This document shows positions 10,784 through 23,626 of a stretch of DNA of 50,298 nucleotides, piece after piece (position 1 is the first letter of the stretch; every line of letters starts with the position of its first letter). The DNA comes from Coxiella endosymbiont of Ornithodoros maritimus (GTDB lineage Bacteria > Pseudomonadota > Gammaproteobacteria > Coxiellales > Coxiellaceae), in NCBI RefSeq assembly GCF_907164965.1, contig NZ_CAJRAM010000009.1:1-50298 (forward strand), written 5' to 3'. The notes beneath the pieces were generated by a model. The model was not told the origin of the DNA. It did no database searches and saw only the letters and a list, made by a program, of their open reading frames with translations. Both the position numbers and the translations under genes were made by a program.

Positions 10784-11197
10784 AACCAGCCGCCACGCCT
10801 CCGCCGCTGGAGACCCAAGTCAACCCTTCGCGTTCGGGGGTCGTGTTAAGATGTAATTGTCTTTCGCTTCAATCCCATATTTTACTTGAGGCGTGATTGT
10901 GATTACGCCATTTTGAATTTCGATGGCATCGACCAATCCTGTTCCACTCCCCGCCGGTATAGCAGGAGGCACGCCATTATCGCCCGCTGAGCATTCTGAA
11001 AGCTCGTTTGTCATTTGGTAACACTCTTCGACCCCTCCTAGTTTGTAGGGCGCCCTGGCCTGGACGACTTCCTTAAAACGAGCCCGCCGAGTGTAGGTAT
11101 GATAAGAAGAAATAGCGATTATAATCAAAATACCAATGATAGCAATCACGATTAGTAATTCCATTAATGTGAATCCCGCCGTTCGATTTCTCTGCAT
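10773..11197 (-). pseudogene. pilA: Type IV major pilin PilA, C-terminally frameshifted
   Basis: The N-terminus MQRNRTAGFTLMELLIVIAI has a prepilin leader, the GFTLMELL cleavage/methylation site with Glu5, and the hydrophobic assembly helix. The frame closes at 10820 after PPNAKG. Shifting frame there gives EGLTWVSSGGGVAAGYAN and a stop at 10773-10775, a normal pilin C-terminus, so a single indel near 10830-10850 truncates the protein. This is the mildest lesion in the operon and may be recent. With pilB, pilC and pilD all broken, the pilin could be neither processed nor assembled. The pilB start lies within its 3' end. Confidence 0.85.
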
Positions 11198-11327
11198 AAT
11201 AACTTCCCCAAAAACGAGATGCCTTTATAGGCGAAGGAGAATGAAGTTGCAATACAGGGTTTTGATGATTGCGGTATCCGCCAACTTGACCTCCCGCCCC
11301 GCTTACGTGATGATAAGCATCACGCCG

Positions 11328-11400
<73 letters not shown>

Positions 11401-11919
11401 TTCGAAAGCGGCAGTCAAGATGAGTTGTTTGATGTGAGGGTAAAAAGTGTGCATCAAAGTCCAGCTTGAAAAATTTAAATTATCATTAAGGGTTAAACAA
11501 TCAAAAATGGATAAAGAAAAAAACACTTTTTGTTGAGGATCTCGACTCAATATGTAATATAGAAGAGAATCCGTTCGAACGAGTAGAGATCCTGCTTTTG
11601 ATGCAAGCGATTATGTTCGCCTCGGAGAAATGGTGAACCATCATTTAAAGCCGTTAAAAGTGAATCTGAAAACCCGTCAAAGCGTGGAACTTTGATGGAT
11701 TTTTTAAAATCATCAGATTTCAGCCCGTAGGTTGGGCTGGGCTTGCAAAGCTCAACGGCTAAAATACCCGATGGGCTTGGATTTTATGCCAGAATTAAAA
11801 CTCTTGGATGAAAACATTATTAGTGCTTTTGAAGTGACTGAATAAGCTTGGCAGAATGATGCCTTATCAACTATAAGAAAATGCTATAAAATACGCTACT
11901 CTATCTCCCGGCTAACGTT
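11401..11919. other. Gene-poor stretch with a dispersed hairpin
   Basis: No convincing gene. Short coding-like fragments (VEILLLMQ, RGTLMDFLKSSDF) between 11580 and 11720 may be relics of a small protein I cannot name. Positions 11731-11755 form a hairpin, GTTGGGCT ... AGCTCAAC, related to the one at 44153-44178. Confidence 0.45.
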
Positions 11920-12600
11920 TTCCACTTCTCGGTTTAGGTACCTGGAAATCACCGGAAAACGAGCTTTACACCGCTATACGCAAAATCATTGAGATCACTT
12001 ATCGTCATATCGACTGTGCTCCCATCTATTTTAATGAGTCAACCATCGGTAACGCGTTAAAGGATGCAATCAAGGTGGGTGATGTGGTACGCGAAGAATT
12101 GTGGAATAGTGACCACGCGTCTGAAGATGTAGAACTCGCTTGTAAAAAAACGTTAAACGATTTACGACTGGATTATTTAGATTTGTATTTAATAACATTA
12201 GGCCGGTGACACAAAAACATTCGGTGGGTTATAAAATCCCTGAAAATGCGGACGCTTTTATTCCATTAAGCAAATTACCTATCGCTTCTACTTGGAAAAG
12301 TATGGAAAATTTGGTCGGGCAAGGATTAACAAAGTCCATCGGTGTTTCTAACTTTTCGATTAGCCGAATGGAAGAGTTATTAAATCAAGCATCCTTTAAA
12401 ACTACAGTTAATCAGGTCGAAAGTCATCCTTTTTTAGCGAAAAATGAACTATTAAATTGTTGTCGAAAAAATAATATTATTATGACTGCTTATTCACCAC
12501 TCGGCTCAACCGATCGTCCGGAAACGCGCAAAGCTAAAGATGAACTTTCTTTATTCGAAAATCCAGTAATAAACGCGATTGCCAAAGTACAAGCCACACC
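11920..12600 (+). pseudogene. Aldo/keto reductase remnant
   Basis: NADPH-dependent carbonyl reductase family. Readable pieces are LGTWKSPENELYTAI, RHIDCAPIYFNESTIGNALK (the family Asp-Tyr region, where the Asp is kept), KKTLNDLRLDYLDLYLI, then a frameshift near 12205. The longest segment runs from there: WKSMENLVGQGLTKSIGVSN, VNQVESHPFL and IIMTAYSPLGS. It stops around INAIAKVQATP, well before the end of the (beta/alpha)8 barrel, where the sequence becomes the reverse strand of an ABC ATPase. The gene is thus frameshifted and 3'-truncated by a deletion junction near 12595. Confidence 0.88.
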
Positions 12601-13065
12601 GATACGCCGTTGTTGGCCACCCGAGAGTTCATCGGAATAACGCTGTGTAAACTTTTGAGGATTTAAATGCACCATTTCGAGCAATTCAGCAGCACGTTGG
12701 ATGCACTTAGCTTTCGGATAATGCAGCAGTTTTAACAAGATAGTCAGATTTTTTCCAATTGTCATATGAGTGAATAATCCAATTTGCTGAAACACATAAC
12801 TGATGGAGCGACGCAGTTCGCTCAGGTTGTACTCCCTAACATCTTTTCCTTCAATTTTAATTGTTTCCGAGGTGGTTCGATAAGTCGATTGATCATTTTC
12901 ATGAGAGTGGTCTTACCACTTCCTGAAGAACCCAGTAAGACAAGGGTTTCAGCATCTTTGGCTTCAAAGGAAACCGAATCAACAGTGGGGGATTTGACCG
13001 AGCGGTAGAATTTCGTAATGCGGTCGGGCGTGATGATGATGCTATTGTAGCGGATGGAGCGGATT
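12590..13065 (-). pseudogene. ABC transporter ATP-binding protein (quaternary-amine/osmolyte type), truncated
   Basis: The reverse strand gives a Walker A region LVLLGSSGSGKTTLMKMINR, a Q-loop VFQQIGLFTHMTIGKN and a signature SDELSGGQQRRIGVA, then ends at once where the aldo/keto reductase remnant begins. The Walker B, D-loop and H-loop are missing. The QQIGLFxHMTIxxN wording and KKxLHYPKxK-type spacing resemble glycine-betaine/carnitine/choline importers (OpuA/OpuC, ProV), but the substrate is inference. Upstream frame is also interrupted near 12795. It is clearly non-functional because half the nucleotide-binding domain is gone. Confidence 0.82.
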
Positions 13066-13076
13066 GTAAACAGACT

Positions 13077-14200
13077 CTAAATTTTAATAATTAAATTTTC
13101 ACCCCAATAAACCGCACCTAAAATAGTGGATTTTTCAGCGCCGGTGACGCTGGGTAAATTGCCGGGTTTTTTTTCTAAGGTTTGTTTAGCAAGCCAAGCG
13201 AAACAAACGGCTTCAAGCCAATCGGGATGAACACCGATTTCTTCTGTCGTGCTAACACGCAGTGGTTTGCATAATACTTTTAAACGATTAACCAAATGAT
13301 GATTGCGGGCCCCGCCGCCGCATAACCACAGACTTCCCGAATCCATAGAGAAATTTCGACAGTTATTGGCAACGCTTCTTGCCGTTAATTCAACGAGCGT
13401 TGCCTGAATATCGACGGGGTCGAATTTTTCGCCATTCAAATTTTTTTTAAGCCAATTAAGGTTAAAATATTCGCGACCGGTGCTTTTGGGGGCGGGGTTT
13501 GAAAATAAGGGTCTGCTAACAATTGTGCTACTAATTTTTCTTGCACACATCCACTCGCAGCCCACTGCCCTTGATCATCGTAATCTTTATTTAAATTGAT
13601 TAAGCACCAGGCGTCCAACAAAGTGTTTCCTGGCCCCGTGTCAAAACCAATGGTAGATTTTTCAGGGTCGCGTGGAAGAAAGGTGAGATTGGCAATACCG
13701 CCAATATTCAAAATCAACCGGTTTTCGCTTTGATCGCGTAAGAGAAATTCATGAAAAGCAGGCGCTAACGGCGCTCCTTGCCCCCTTAAAGCCATATCAC
13801 GACGTCGAAAATCGGCTACTGTCGTAATGCCAGTGAGGGCGGCAATGGTGTTAGGGTCGCCGATTTGGAGAGTAAAAGGATGTTTCCCTTTGGGTATGTG
13901 TCGAATTGTCTGCCCGTGACTGCCAATGGCCTGAATGGAATCCGGGAAGACCTTCGCTTTTTTTAACAGCTTTAAGACAGCTTTGCCAAAAAGCCGTCCC
14001 AAGGCAACGTCGGTTTCTCCCATGTTGAGAATGGAATTATCGGTGCCGATGGATAAAGCAACAAGATTTTTTTTCAATTCCGTCGGGATAGGTTCCTCAT
14101 GCGTTGCAATGATTTTCAGTGGATCGAATTGAACGAGAGCGGTATCAAGCGCATCTATGCTCGTGCCGGAAATAAGACCGATATAGCGTTCTTTTGGCAC
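13077..14200 (-). pseudogene. anmK: Anhydro-N-acetylmuramic acid kinase AnmK, frameshifted
   Basis: AnmK converts 1,6-anhydro-MurNAc to MurNAc-6-phosphate in peptidoglycan recycling. The N-terminal 240 residues read in one frame: GLISGTSIDALDTALVQFD, SHGQTIRHIP, LQIGDPNTIA, VADFRRRDMALRGQGAPLAP and TIGFDTGPGN. Near 13490-13500, at a run of C bases, the frame shifts by one and the family sequence continues as PKSTGREYFNLNWL, LWLCGGGARNHHLV and HPDWLEAVCFAWLA to the end. The total span of about 374 codons equals a complete enzyme, so one indel is the only lesion. It may be recent, slippage-prone or a sequencing error. It starts 4 nt after the M23 peptidase gene. Confidence 0.88.
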
Positions 14201-14204
14201 GCGG

Positions 14205-15476
14205 TTAACTCGGATGTTTCATTTTCATGTTATTCACCGCTAATTCATTGTATTGATGGAGATGCAATTGAGCTAACAACTGTCTAACTTCTTTGTGAAA
14301 ACGGTTTTTATAATTGCGCGGAATGGATTGGTCGGTAGGCAGTTTCATAGCTAACCAATCTTTGACTTTACCATTGATGAAAAATCCAAAATGAAGGTGA
14401 GGACCGGTTGCCCAGCCGGATTCACCCACGTATCCGATGATTTGCCCTTTGTGCACCCACTGGTGGTGTTTAATTTTCGCAAAACGTGACAGATGCCCAT
14501 ACAGCGCCAAATAATCATGTCCATAACTAATTTTAACGGTCCTTCCATAGCCGCCATTTCGTCCAATAAAAATGACACGCCCTTCGCCGATGGACTTGAC
14601 TGGCACTCCGAAACGTGCGGCAAAATCGACCCCCAAGTGAGGGCGTATTTTATGTAAGATAGGGTCTAAACGATGGTAGGTAAAACGACTGCTGATGCGA
14701 GTGTAATGTAATGGCGCATGTAAGAAGCGCGCTTCAATTCCACGACCGTCCGGCGTGTAATAAGCCGTATGTGCGATCGGATAAGTGTAGCGAACAGCTC
14801 GATAGGTTTTACCACGATGGCGGAATTCTGCGGCAATGATATCGCCATCGCGATACTTTTTCCCGTTGACGTATTCAACTTGATACAAAAATTCAAAACG
14901 ATCGTCGCAGTGAATATCGCGCGAAAAATTAATTTGCCCTCCAAAAATCGATTGAAGTTCTTTTTGCATCCGATAGGTCAGACCGGCTTTTTTGGCATCT
15001 TGATTTAGAGAATGATGTATGGTTACGGATTTGTAACCCAGTGCGGTGGTAATTGGTTTTTGGTTTATTTGGCTGATGAAGCGATTGTTCTCGCATTTAA
15101 TGCTCAAGGTGTTGGTGAATGAGAAGGGATATTTGAGCGCAACCAATTGGTGGGGCGGTTTGATTTGAAAATAGAGCGTTTGATTAGGATGAAGAGCAGT
15201 CAACGATTTACATTGTTTAGCTAGTTGAACTAAATCTTTTTGGTTAATCTTTAAGCGATTAAAAATAGCCGCTAAAGTATCCCCCTTTTTAATAATTATT
15301 TTTTTCCAATCCGAATTAGAGTTGTTTATATTTTTTTCAATACTGATTGAGTGAGGTTCATTGAGCGTTAGTTGTTTCGTTTTCGCGGAGGCATAAGCGT
15401 AAAGTAAACTGGCGAGGGCGATGAAAAGTAGCGGAATGACAGTAAAAATTACGATTGTTGATTTCCAAGCTTTCAT
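14205..15476 (-). CDS. M23-family murein endopeptidase (MepM-like)
   Basis: Predicted periplasmic zinc endopeptidase that cuts peptidoglycan cross-links during cell-wall growth. 423 residues: N-terminal membrane anchor at about 8-28, a LysM/OapA-like binding region around 60-107 (IIIKKGDTLAAIFNRLKI), and the LytM catalytic domain from about 275. The zinc motif is complete: His280 and Asp284 in RPHLGVDFA, and His360-Leu-His362 in GPHLHFGF; YGHLSR also fits the family. The domain order matches E. coli MepM/YebA. It is transcribed away from tyrS and into anmK. Intact, so wall remodelling is kept although recycling by AnmK may be lost. Confidence 0.9.
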   Translation of the reverse strand: MKAWKSTIVIFTVIPLLFIALASLLYAYASAKTKQLTLNEPHSISIEKNINNSNSDWKKIIIKKGDTLAAIFNRLKINQKDLVQLAKQCKSLTALHPNQTLYFQIKPPHQLVALKYPFSFTNTLSIKCENNRFISQINQKPITTALGYKSVTIHHSLNQDAKKAGLTYRMQKELQSIFGGQINFSRDIHCDDRFEFLYQVEYVNGKKYRDGDIIAAEFRHRGKTYRAVRYTYPIAHTAYYTPDGRGIEARFLHAPLHYTRISSRFTYHRLDPILHKIRPHLGVDFAARFGVPVKSIGEGRVIFIGRNGGYGRTVKISYGHDYLALYGHLSRFAKIKHHQWVHKGQIIGYVGESGWATGPHLHFGFFINGKVKDWLAMKLPTDQSIPRNYKNRFHKEVRQLLAQLHLHQYNELAVNNMKMKHPS

Positions 15477-15584
15477 GAGGTTCCCTTTATTTTACCAGAA
15501 GTTGTAGTTCCAATTCTGAATTATACCACGTAACATAAAAGCACGGAATAAAATACTCCAAATTATGATTAGGAATTTAATCTG

Positions 15585-16784
15585 ATGATTTCGTCACAAG
15601 AAGCTTTCGAAGAAATTAAACGAGGGGCTGTTGAAATTATTCATGAGAATGAATTGCTCTCCCAATTGGCGGAAGAAAAGCCGCTTCGAATTAAATTGGG
15701 GTTTGACCCCACCGCTCCCGATATTCATTTGGGCCATACAGTGGTACTGAATAAATTGCGTCAATTTCAAACTTTGGAGCACGAGGTGATTTTTTTAATC
15801 GGCGATTTCACTGCGATGATCGGTGACCCGACAGGAAAAAATATCACGCGCCAACCGCTCACGCATGATATTGTGATGGAGAATACCAAAACTTACGAAA
15901 CGCAAGCCTTTCGGATTTTAGATCCTGATAAAACGCAAGTTATATCTAATTCTACCTGGATAAATAAATTAAAAGCCGATGATTTAGTGCGGTTAGCTGC
16001 CACTTATACGGTGGCGCGCATGTTGGAACGCGATGATTTTAATAAACGTTACCTGTTACAGCAACCGATTGCCATTCATGAATTTTTGTATCCCTTATTA
16101 CAAGGCTACGATTCGGTGGCTTTGCGGGCAGATGTTGAATTAGGCGGCACGGATCAAAAATTTAATTTATTAGTCGGGCGTGAATTGCAAAAACACTTTG
16201 GCCAAAGACCGCAATGCGTATTAACCGTGCCTTTATTGGAAGGGCTAGATGGGATTCAAAAAATGTCGAAATCATTAAATAATTATATCGGCATCACCGA
16301 ACCACCCGAGGAAATGTATGGAAAAGTGATGTCAATATCGGATGAATTGATGTGGCGTTATTATGAATTATTAAGTTTTCGACCGATGCGAGAAATTAAC
16401 CGATGGCGCGAAGAAGTCTTGGAAGGAAGAAATCCGCGTGATATAAAAATCCTATTAGCCGAGGAATTAGTGACGCGTTTTCACAGTAAAGAAGCTGCAA
16501 CAAAAGCGCATCAACATTTTATTGACCGGTTTAAACATCATGAATTACCGACTAATCTTGATGAAATTGAATTAACGGCTGAAAATACTCATTTGAAGAT
16601 AGGTTACATTTTGCAACGCGCCGGATTGGTGAATACCACTTCGGAGGGCTTACGAATGATTACACAGGGAGCTGTGCGTATTGATGGTGAACGTGTTGAA
16701 GATGTTAAATTAGCTATCCCTCTAGGTGAAAGCCATCTTTTTCAAGTTGGAAAGCGGCGGTTTGCGAAAGTAAAGGTAATTTAA
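15585..16784 (+). CDS. tyrS: Tyrosyl-tRNA synthetase
   Basis: Class I synthetase that charges tRNA-Tyr. 399 residues. The HIGH-type signature PDIHLGH is at about 45-51, the tyrosine-site region [10 protein letters not shown] near 145, and KMSKS in [16 protein letters not shown]-terminal S4-like RNA-binding segment ([17 protein letters not shown]) ends the protein. Length and wording match the TyrRS type of many gammaproteobacteria. The gene is divergent from the M23 peptidase, with about 108 bp between the two starts to hold both promoters. Intact. Confidence 0.97.
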   Translation: MISSQEAFEEIKRGAVEIIHENELLSQLAEEKPLRIKLGFDPTAPDIHLGHTVVLNKLRQFQTLEHEVIFLIGDFTAMIGDPTGKNITRQPLTHDIVMENTKTYETQAFRILDPDKTQVISNSTWINKLKADDLVRLAATYTVARMLERDDFNKRYLLQQPIAIHEFLYPLLQGYDSVALRADVELGGTDQKFNLLVGRELQKHFGQRPQCVLTVPLLEGLDGIQKMSKSLNNYIGITEPPEEMYGKVMSISDELMWRYYELLSFRPMREINRWREEVLEGRNPRDIKILLAEELVTRFHSKEAATKAHQHFIDRFKHHELPTNLDEIELTAENTHLKIGYILQRAGLVNTTSEGLRMITQGAVRIDGERVEDVKLAIPLGESHLFQVGKRRFAKVKVI

Positions 16785-16844
16785 CACAACCCGAACCCGC
16801 TGCCCGGGTGGTTAACTTCATTAGAAAGAAGGTGCTTTCAGTGG

Positions 16845-16973
16845 CTAGCGGTCCATTGAGTTGTGGTAGAATTTCTCCCATAAGGTTGCATGAGGAGTCA
16901 TCGCCAAAAGGTATGTTGTCATTAATACCAAGCTTATGAAAAGCAGATCCATTTTTTTGATTGTATACTTCAT
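16845..16973 (-). CDS. Possible 42-residue membrane peptide
   Basis: A short frame, MKYTIKKMDLLFISLVLMTT and on to a TAG at 16845-16847, preceded by a strong ribosome-binding site GGAGG at 16981-16985, 7 nt from the ATG. Two or three lysines before an uninterrupted hydrophobic stretch (residues 9-24, LLFISLVLMTTYLLAM) suggest a signal peptide or single membrane helix, with a short polar tail. I recognise no family. It lies in the gap between tyrS and the rrn promoter, opposite to both. A good Shine-Dalgarno site in a gap otherwise free of genes is the main argument. Confidence 0.4.
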   Translation of the reverse strand: MKYTIKKMDLLFISLVLMTTYLLAMTPHATLWEKFYHNSMDR

Positions 16974-17260
16974 CTCTTTGCCTCCGTCATCGAATCTGTA
17001 AAGCCATGAAGCAATTATCTAACATTTACTCAAACTAATCTGCTGGCGATCACCTATTTCTAATGTGAGCAATATCTGATTAAAAAATTCTAATTGATTG
17101 ATTTTTATATTAAAAATATGGGTAGTATGTTATAATATTGAATTTGAGAACTGTTTCCCAAGGAAATTATTGTCATCCAGCGCACACTAGGGTATTATTT
17201 CCAACCCAGCTATGCAGTTCTTGCTCCACACTGGGGTTAAGGGAAAGCACGCGATAATTG

Positions 17261-17288
17261 TTGACATTGCTTGCGGGACGCGTAAAAT
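17261..17288 (+). promoter_or_regulatory. rrn operon promoter
   Basis: TTGACA at 17261-17266 and TAAAAT at 17283-17288 with 16 nt between, about 190 nt before 16S. Located where the P1/P2-type promoter of an rrn operon is expected. Confidence 0.7.
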
Positions 17289-17319
17289 GACTGTGCATTT
17301 CCTAATGGAAATGCGGGAT

Positions 17320-17331
17320 TGCTCTTTAAAA
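17320..17331 (+). promoter_or_regulatory. boxA antitermination site in rrn leader
   Basis: TGCTCTTTAA, the boxA core bound by NusB/S10 in rrn antitermination, is in the 16S leader. A second copy is in the 16S-23S spacer at 19514-19523. Confidence 0.75.
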
Positions 17332-17476
17332 ATTTAGCAGCAAACGGAAGCAGTTTGTGTGGGTACTATGCAAGTAGTTGAATCACTAAGATTTATGACA
17401 CACAGCCTGCTAACTGCAGTGTTTTGTGTCGAGCCTTTTCTTATACCCTTTTTTAAGGGTATGAAACCCAATATTT

Positions 17477-19124
<1,648 letters not shown>

Positions 19125-19175
19125 CTTTTAGTGATCGAAACTTGTACCGGTATCCACACAAACTGCTTTCAACGC

Positions 19176-19331
<156 letters not shown>

Positions 19332-19333
19332 GG

Positions 19334-19409
19334 GGGGCCATAGCTCAGTTGGGAGAGCATCTGCCTTGCAAGCAGAGGGTCGGCGGTTCGACTCCGCCTG
19401 GCTCCACCA
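19334..19409 (+). tRNA. tRNA-Ala (TGC)
   Basis: 76 nt. Acceptor GGGGCCA pairs with TGGCTCC (one G-U), encoded CCA, anticodon TGC in CTTGCAAG. Second tRNA of the rrn spacer. Confidence 0.97.
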
Positions 19410-19513
19410 AACTTTAACCTTTAACATTAATCGCTTCCAAAATTTATTTCTGGCATCAACAAACCTGTGTTGATTCCTTGACACAGGTTTGTTGATGCGT
19501 GAAACTTACACGC

Positions 19514-19523
19514 TGCTCTTTAA
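19514..19523 (+). promoter_or_regulatory. boxA antitermination site in the 16S-23S spacer
   Basis: TGCTCTTTAA followed by CAATTTGG, matching the E. coli spacer boxA and placed about 85 nt before 23S. Confidence 0.75.
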
Positions 19524-20056
19524 CAATTTGGTGAAAAGTAAAGGCGCCATTTAGGTATTCTATGTCGTTATTGACATGGTAACCCTGGAATCATTTAGGG
19601 TTGCATGGTCAAGTGAATAAGCGCATATGGTGGATGCCTTGGCAGTAAGAGGCGACGAAGGACGTAGTAGCCTGCGATAAGCTTCGGGGAGCTGGCAAAC
19701 AAGCAATGATCCGGAGATTTCCGAATGGGGAAACCCAACCTTTCGGGGTTATCGTGCACTGAATCCATAGGTGTACGAAGCGAACCTGGGGAACTGAAAC
19801 ATCTAAGTATCCAGAGGAAAAGAAATCAATTGAGATTCCGTTAGTAGCGGCGAGCGAAAGCGGAACAGCCCAGTTACTAAATCATTATTTGTTCTAGCAG
19901 AATGTCCTGGAAAGTTCAGTCATAGCGGGTGATAGCCCCGTACGCGAAAGAGTAAATAATGTGAGTAACGATGAGTAGGTCGGGACACGTGGTATCTTGA
20001 CTGAACATGGGGGGACCATCCTCCAAGGCTAAATACTCCTTACTGACCGATAGCGA

Positions 20057-20090
<34 letters not shown>

Positions 20091-20360
20091 GGCGAGGGGA
20101 GTGAAATAGAACCTGAAACCGTATGCGTACAAGCAGTAGGAGCATTTCTTTGGAAGTGTGACTGCGTACCTTTTGTATAATGGGTCAGCGACTTACTTGT
20201 TGTAGCGAGCTTAACCGTCTAGGGGAGGCGCAGGGAAACCGAGTCAGAAATGGGCGTTTAGTTGCAACGAGTAGACCCGAAACCGAGCGATCTATCTATG
20301 GCCAGGGTGAAAGTCAGGTAACACTGACTGGAGGCCCGAACCCACTAATGTTGAAAAATT

Positions 20361-20398
<38 letters not shown>

Positions 20399-20648
20399 GC
20401 TCGGAGATAGCTGGTTCTCCTCGAAAGCTATTTAGGTAGCGCCTCGTGTATGACTCTTGGGGGTAGAGCACTGTTTCGGCTAGGGGGCCATCCCGGCCTA
20501 CCAAACCGAGGCAAACTCCGAATACCAAGAAGTTTTAGCACGGGAGACACACTGCGGGTGATAAGGTCCGTGGTGGAAAGGGAAACAGCCCAGATCGCCA
20601 GCTAAGGTCCCAAAATCACAGTTAAGTGGAAAACGATGTGGGAAGGCT

Positions 20649-20713
<65 letters not shown>

Positions 20714-20770
20714 GAGTCGTCCTGCGCGGAAGATTTAACGGGGCTCAAACTGTGTACCGAAGCTGCGACA

Positions 20771-21219
20771 TCAGAAGACAGAAAATAGATGACAGAGAAC
20801 GGAAACGTGAAAAAAGAAATAGCTAGCTTTGAAGACTTAGTAATTTTTCAGAAAGCGCATAACCTTTCTTTGAAAATTCATAGATTAAGTTTAAATATAC
20901 CTAAAGAAGAGCAATATGGGTTAGCAGATCAAATTCGTCGAGCAAGCAAATCGATTTGCACAAATATCGCAGAATGATTTGGAAAAGAAAGTGTCTCAAA
21001 AGCTGAATTTAAGCGATTTATTTTAATTGCAATGGGTTCAGCCGATGAAATGCTAGTCTAGTTGAGATATTGTTTTGATTTAGGGTATCTAACACAGCAA
21101 AATTGGATAGACCTTCGCAATGGTTATCAAGATATTGCGAACATATTAATAAGGATTACACAAAAGTTGGAGTTAATTTTCATCTTTCTGTCCTCAGTCT
21201 TCTGTCTTCTGTCTTCTGA
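20771..21219 (+). repeat. 23S rRNA intervening sequence (IVS) in the helix-45 region
   Basis: 449 nt between GAAGCTGCGACA and TGGGTAGAGGAGCG of 23S, the classic helix-45 IVS site. Terminal arms TCAGAAGACAGA and TCTGTCTTCTGA are exact reverse complements. IVSs are normally excised by RNase III without religation, leaving fragmented 23S. This one carries the remnant of an S23-family gene. Confidence 0.92.
20789..21181 (+). pseudogene. S23-family four-helix-bundle protein of the IVS, nonsense-mutated
   Basis: Reads IASFEDLVIFQKAHNLSLKI, EEQYGLADQIRRASKSICTN, then IAE-stop-FGKES, EFKRFILIAMGSADEMLV-stop-LRYCFDLGY. Both stops sit at positions normally Gly (IAEGFGR) and Trp: TGA at 20975-20977 and TAG at 21059-21061, each one base from the expected codon. 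The frame otherwise holds to about 21180, so decay is by point mutation only. S23 proteins are common passengers of bacterial 23S IVSs and resemble the accessory protein Avd of diversity-generating retroelements; their role is not settled. Confidence 0.9.
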
Positions 21220-21856
21220 TGGGTAGAGGAGCGTTCTGTAAGCCTGTGAAGGTGAATCGAGAGGTTTGCTGGAGGTATCAGAAGTGCGAATGCTGACATA
21301 AGTAACGATAATGTGGGTGAAAAACCCATACGCCGAAAGTCTAAGGTTTCCTGCGCAACGTTAATCGGCGCAGGGTGAGTCGGCCCCTAAGGCGAGGCAG
21401 AAATGCGTAGTCGATGGGAAACGGGTTAATATTCCCGTACTTTACAATACTGCGATGGGAGGACGGAGAAGGCTAGGTCAGCCACCCGATGGTTGTGGTG
21501 GTTTAAGTGTGTAGGAAGAGTTCTTTGGCAAATCCGGGAACTCAATTCCAAGACATGATGATGAAGTACGAACTTGTTCGTACAAAGTGATTGATGCCAC
21601 GCTTCCAGGAAAAGTCCCTAAGCTTCAGGGATTGTAAGACCGTACTATAAACCGACACAGGTGGACGGGTAGAGAATACCAAGGCGCTTGAGAGAACTTG
21701 GGTGAAGGAACTAGGCAAAATGGCACCGTAACTTCGGGAGAAGGTGCGCCCTTGGTAAGTGAAGGTCCTTGCGGCTGGAGCTGAAAAGGGTTGCAGATAC
21801 CAGGTGGCTGCGACTGTTTACTAAAAACACAGCACTCTGCAAACTCGTAAGAGGAC

Positions 21857-21891
<35 letters not shown>

Positions 21892-21926
21892 TAAGTGATG
21901 GGGTTAGCCCTCGGGCGAAGCTCTTG

Positions 21927-22751
<825 letters not shown>

Positions 22752-22765
22752 AACGGTCCTAAGGT

Positions 22766-23104
<339 letters not shown>

Positions 23105-23531
23105 CGATAGCCACGCTGTCTCCACCCAAGACTCAGTGAAATTGAAATCGCTGTGAAGATGCAGCGTACCCGCGGCTAGACGGATAGACCCCGTGAACCT
23201 TTACTACAGCTTTATACTGAACGTTGAATATGCCTGTGTAGGATAGGTGGGAGGCTTTGAAGCTGGAGCGCTAGCTCCAGTGGAGCCAACCTTGAAATAC
23301 CACCCTGGCGTGTTTGAGGTTCTAACCCTGTCCTGTAATCCGGGTCGGGAACAGTGTATGGTGGGTAGTTTGACTGGGGCGGTCTCCTCCAAAAGAGTAA
23401 CGGAGGAGTACAAAGGTACCCTCAGCACGGTCGGAAATCGTGCATTGTGTGCAAAGGCATAAGGGTGCTTGACTGCGAGACTGACAAGTCGGGCAGGTAC
23501 GAAAGTAGGTCTTAGTGATCCGGTGGTCCTT

Positions 23532-23586
<55 letters not shown>

Positions 23587-23626
23587 ACCACCCAAGAGTT
23601 CATATCGACGGTGGTGTTTGGCACCT

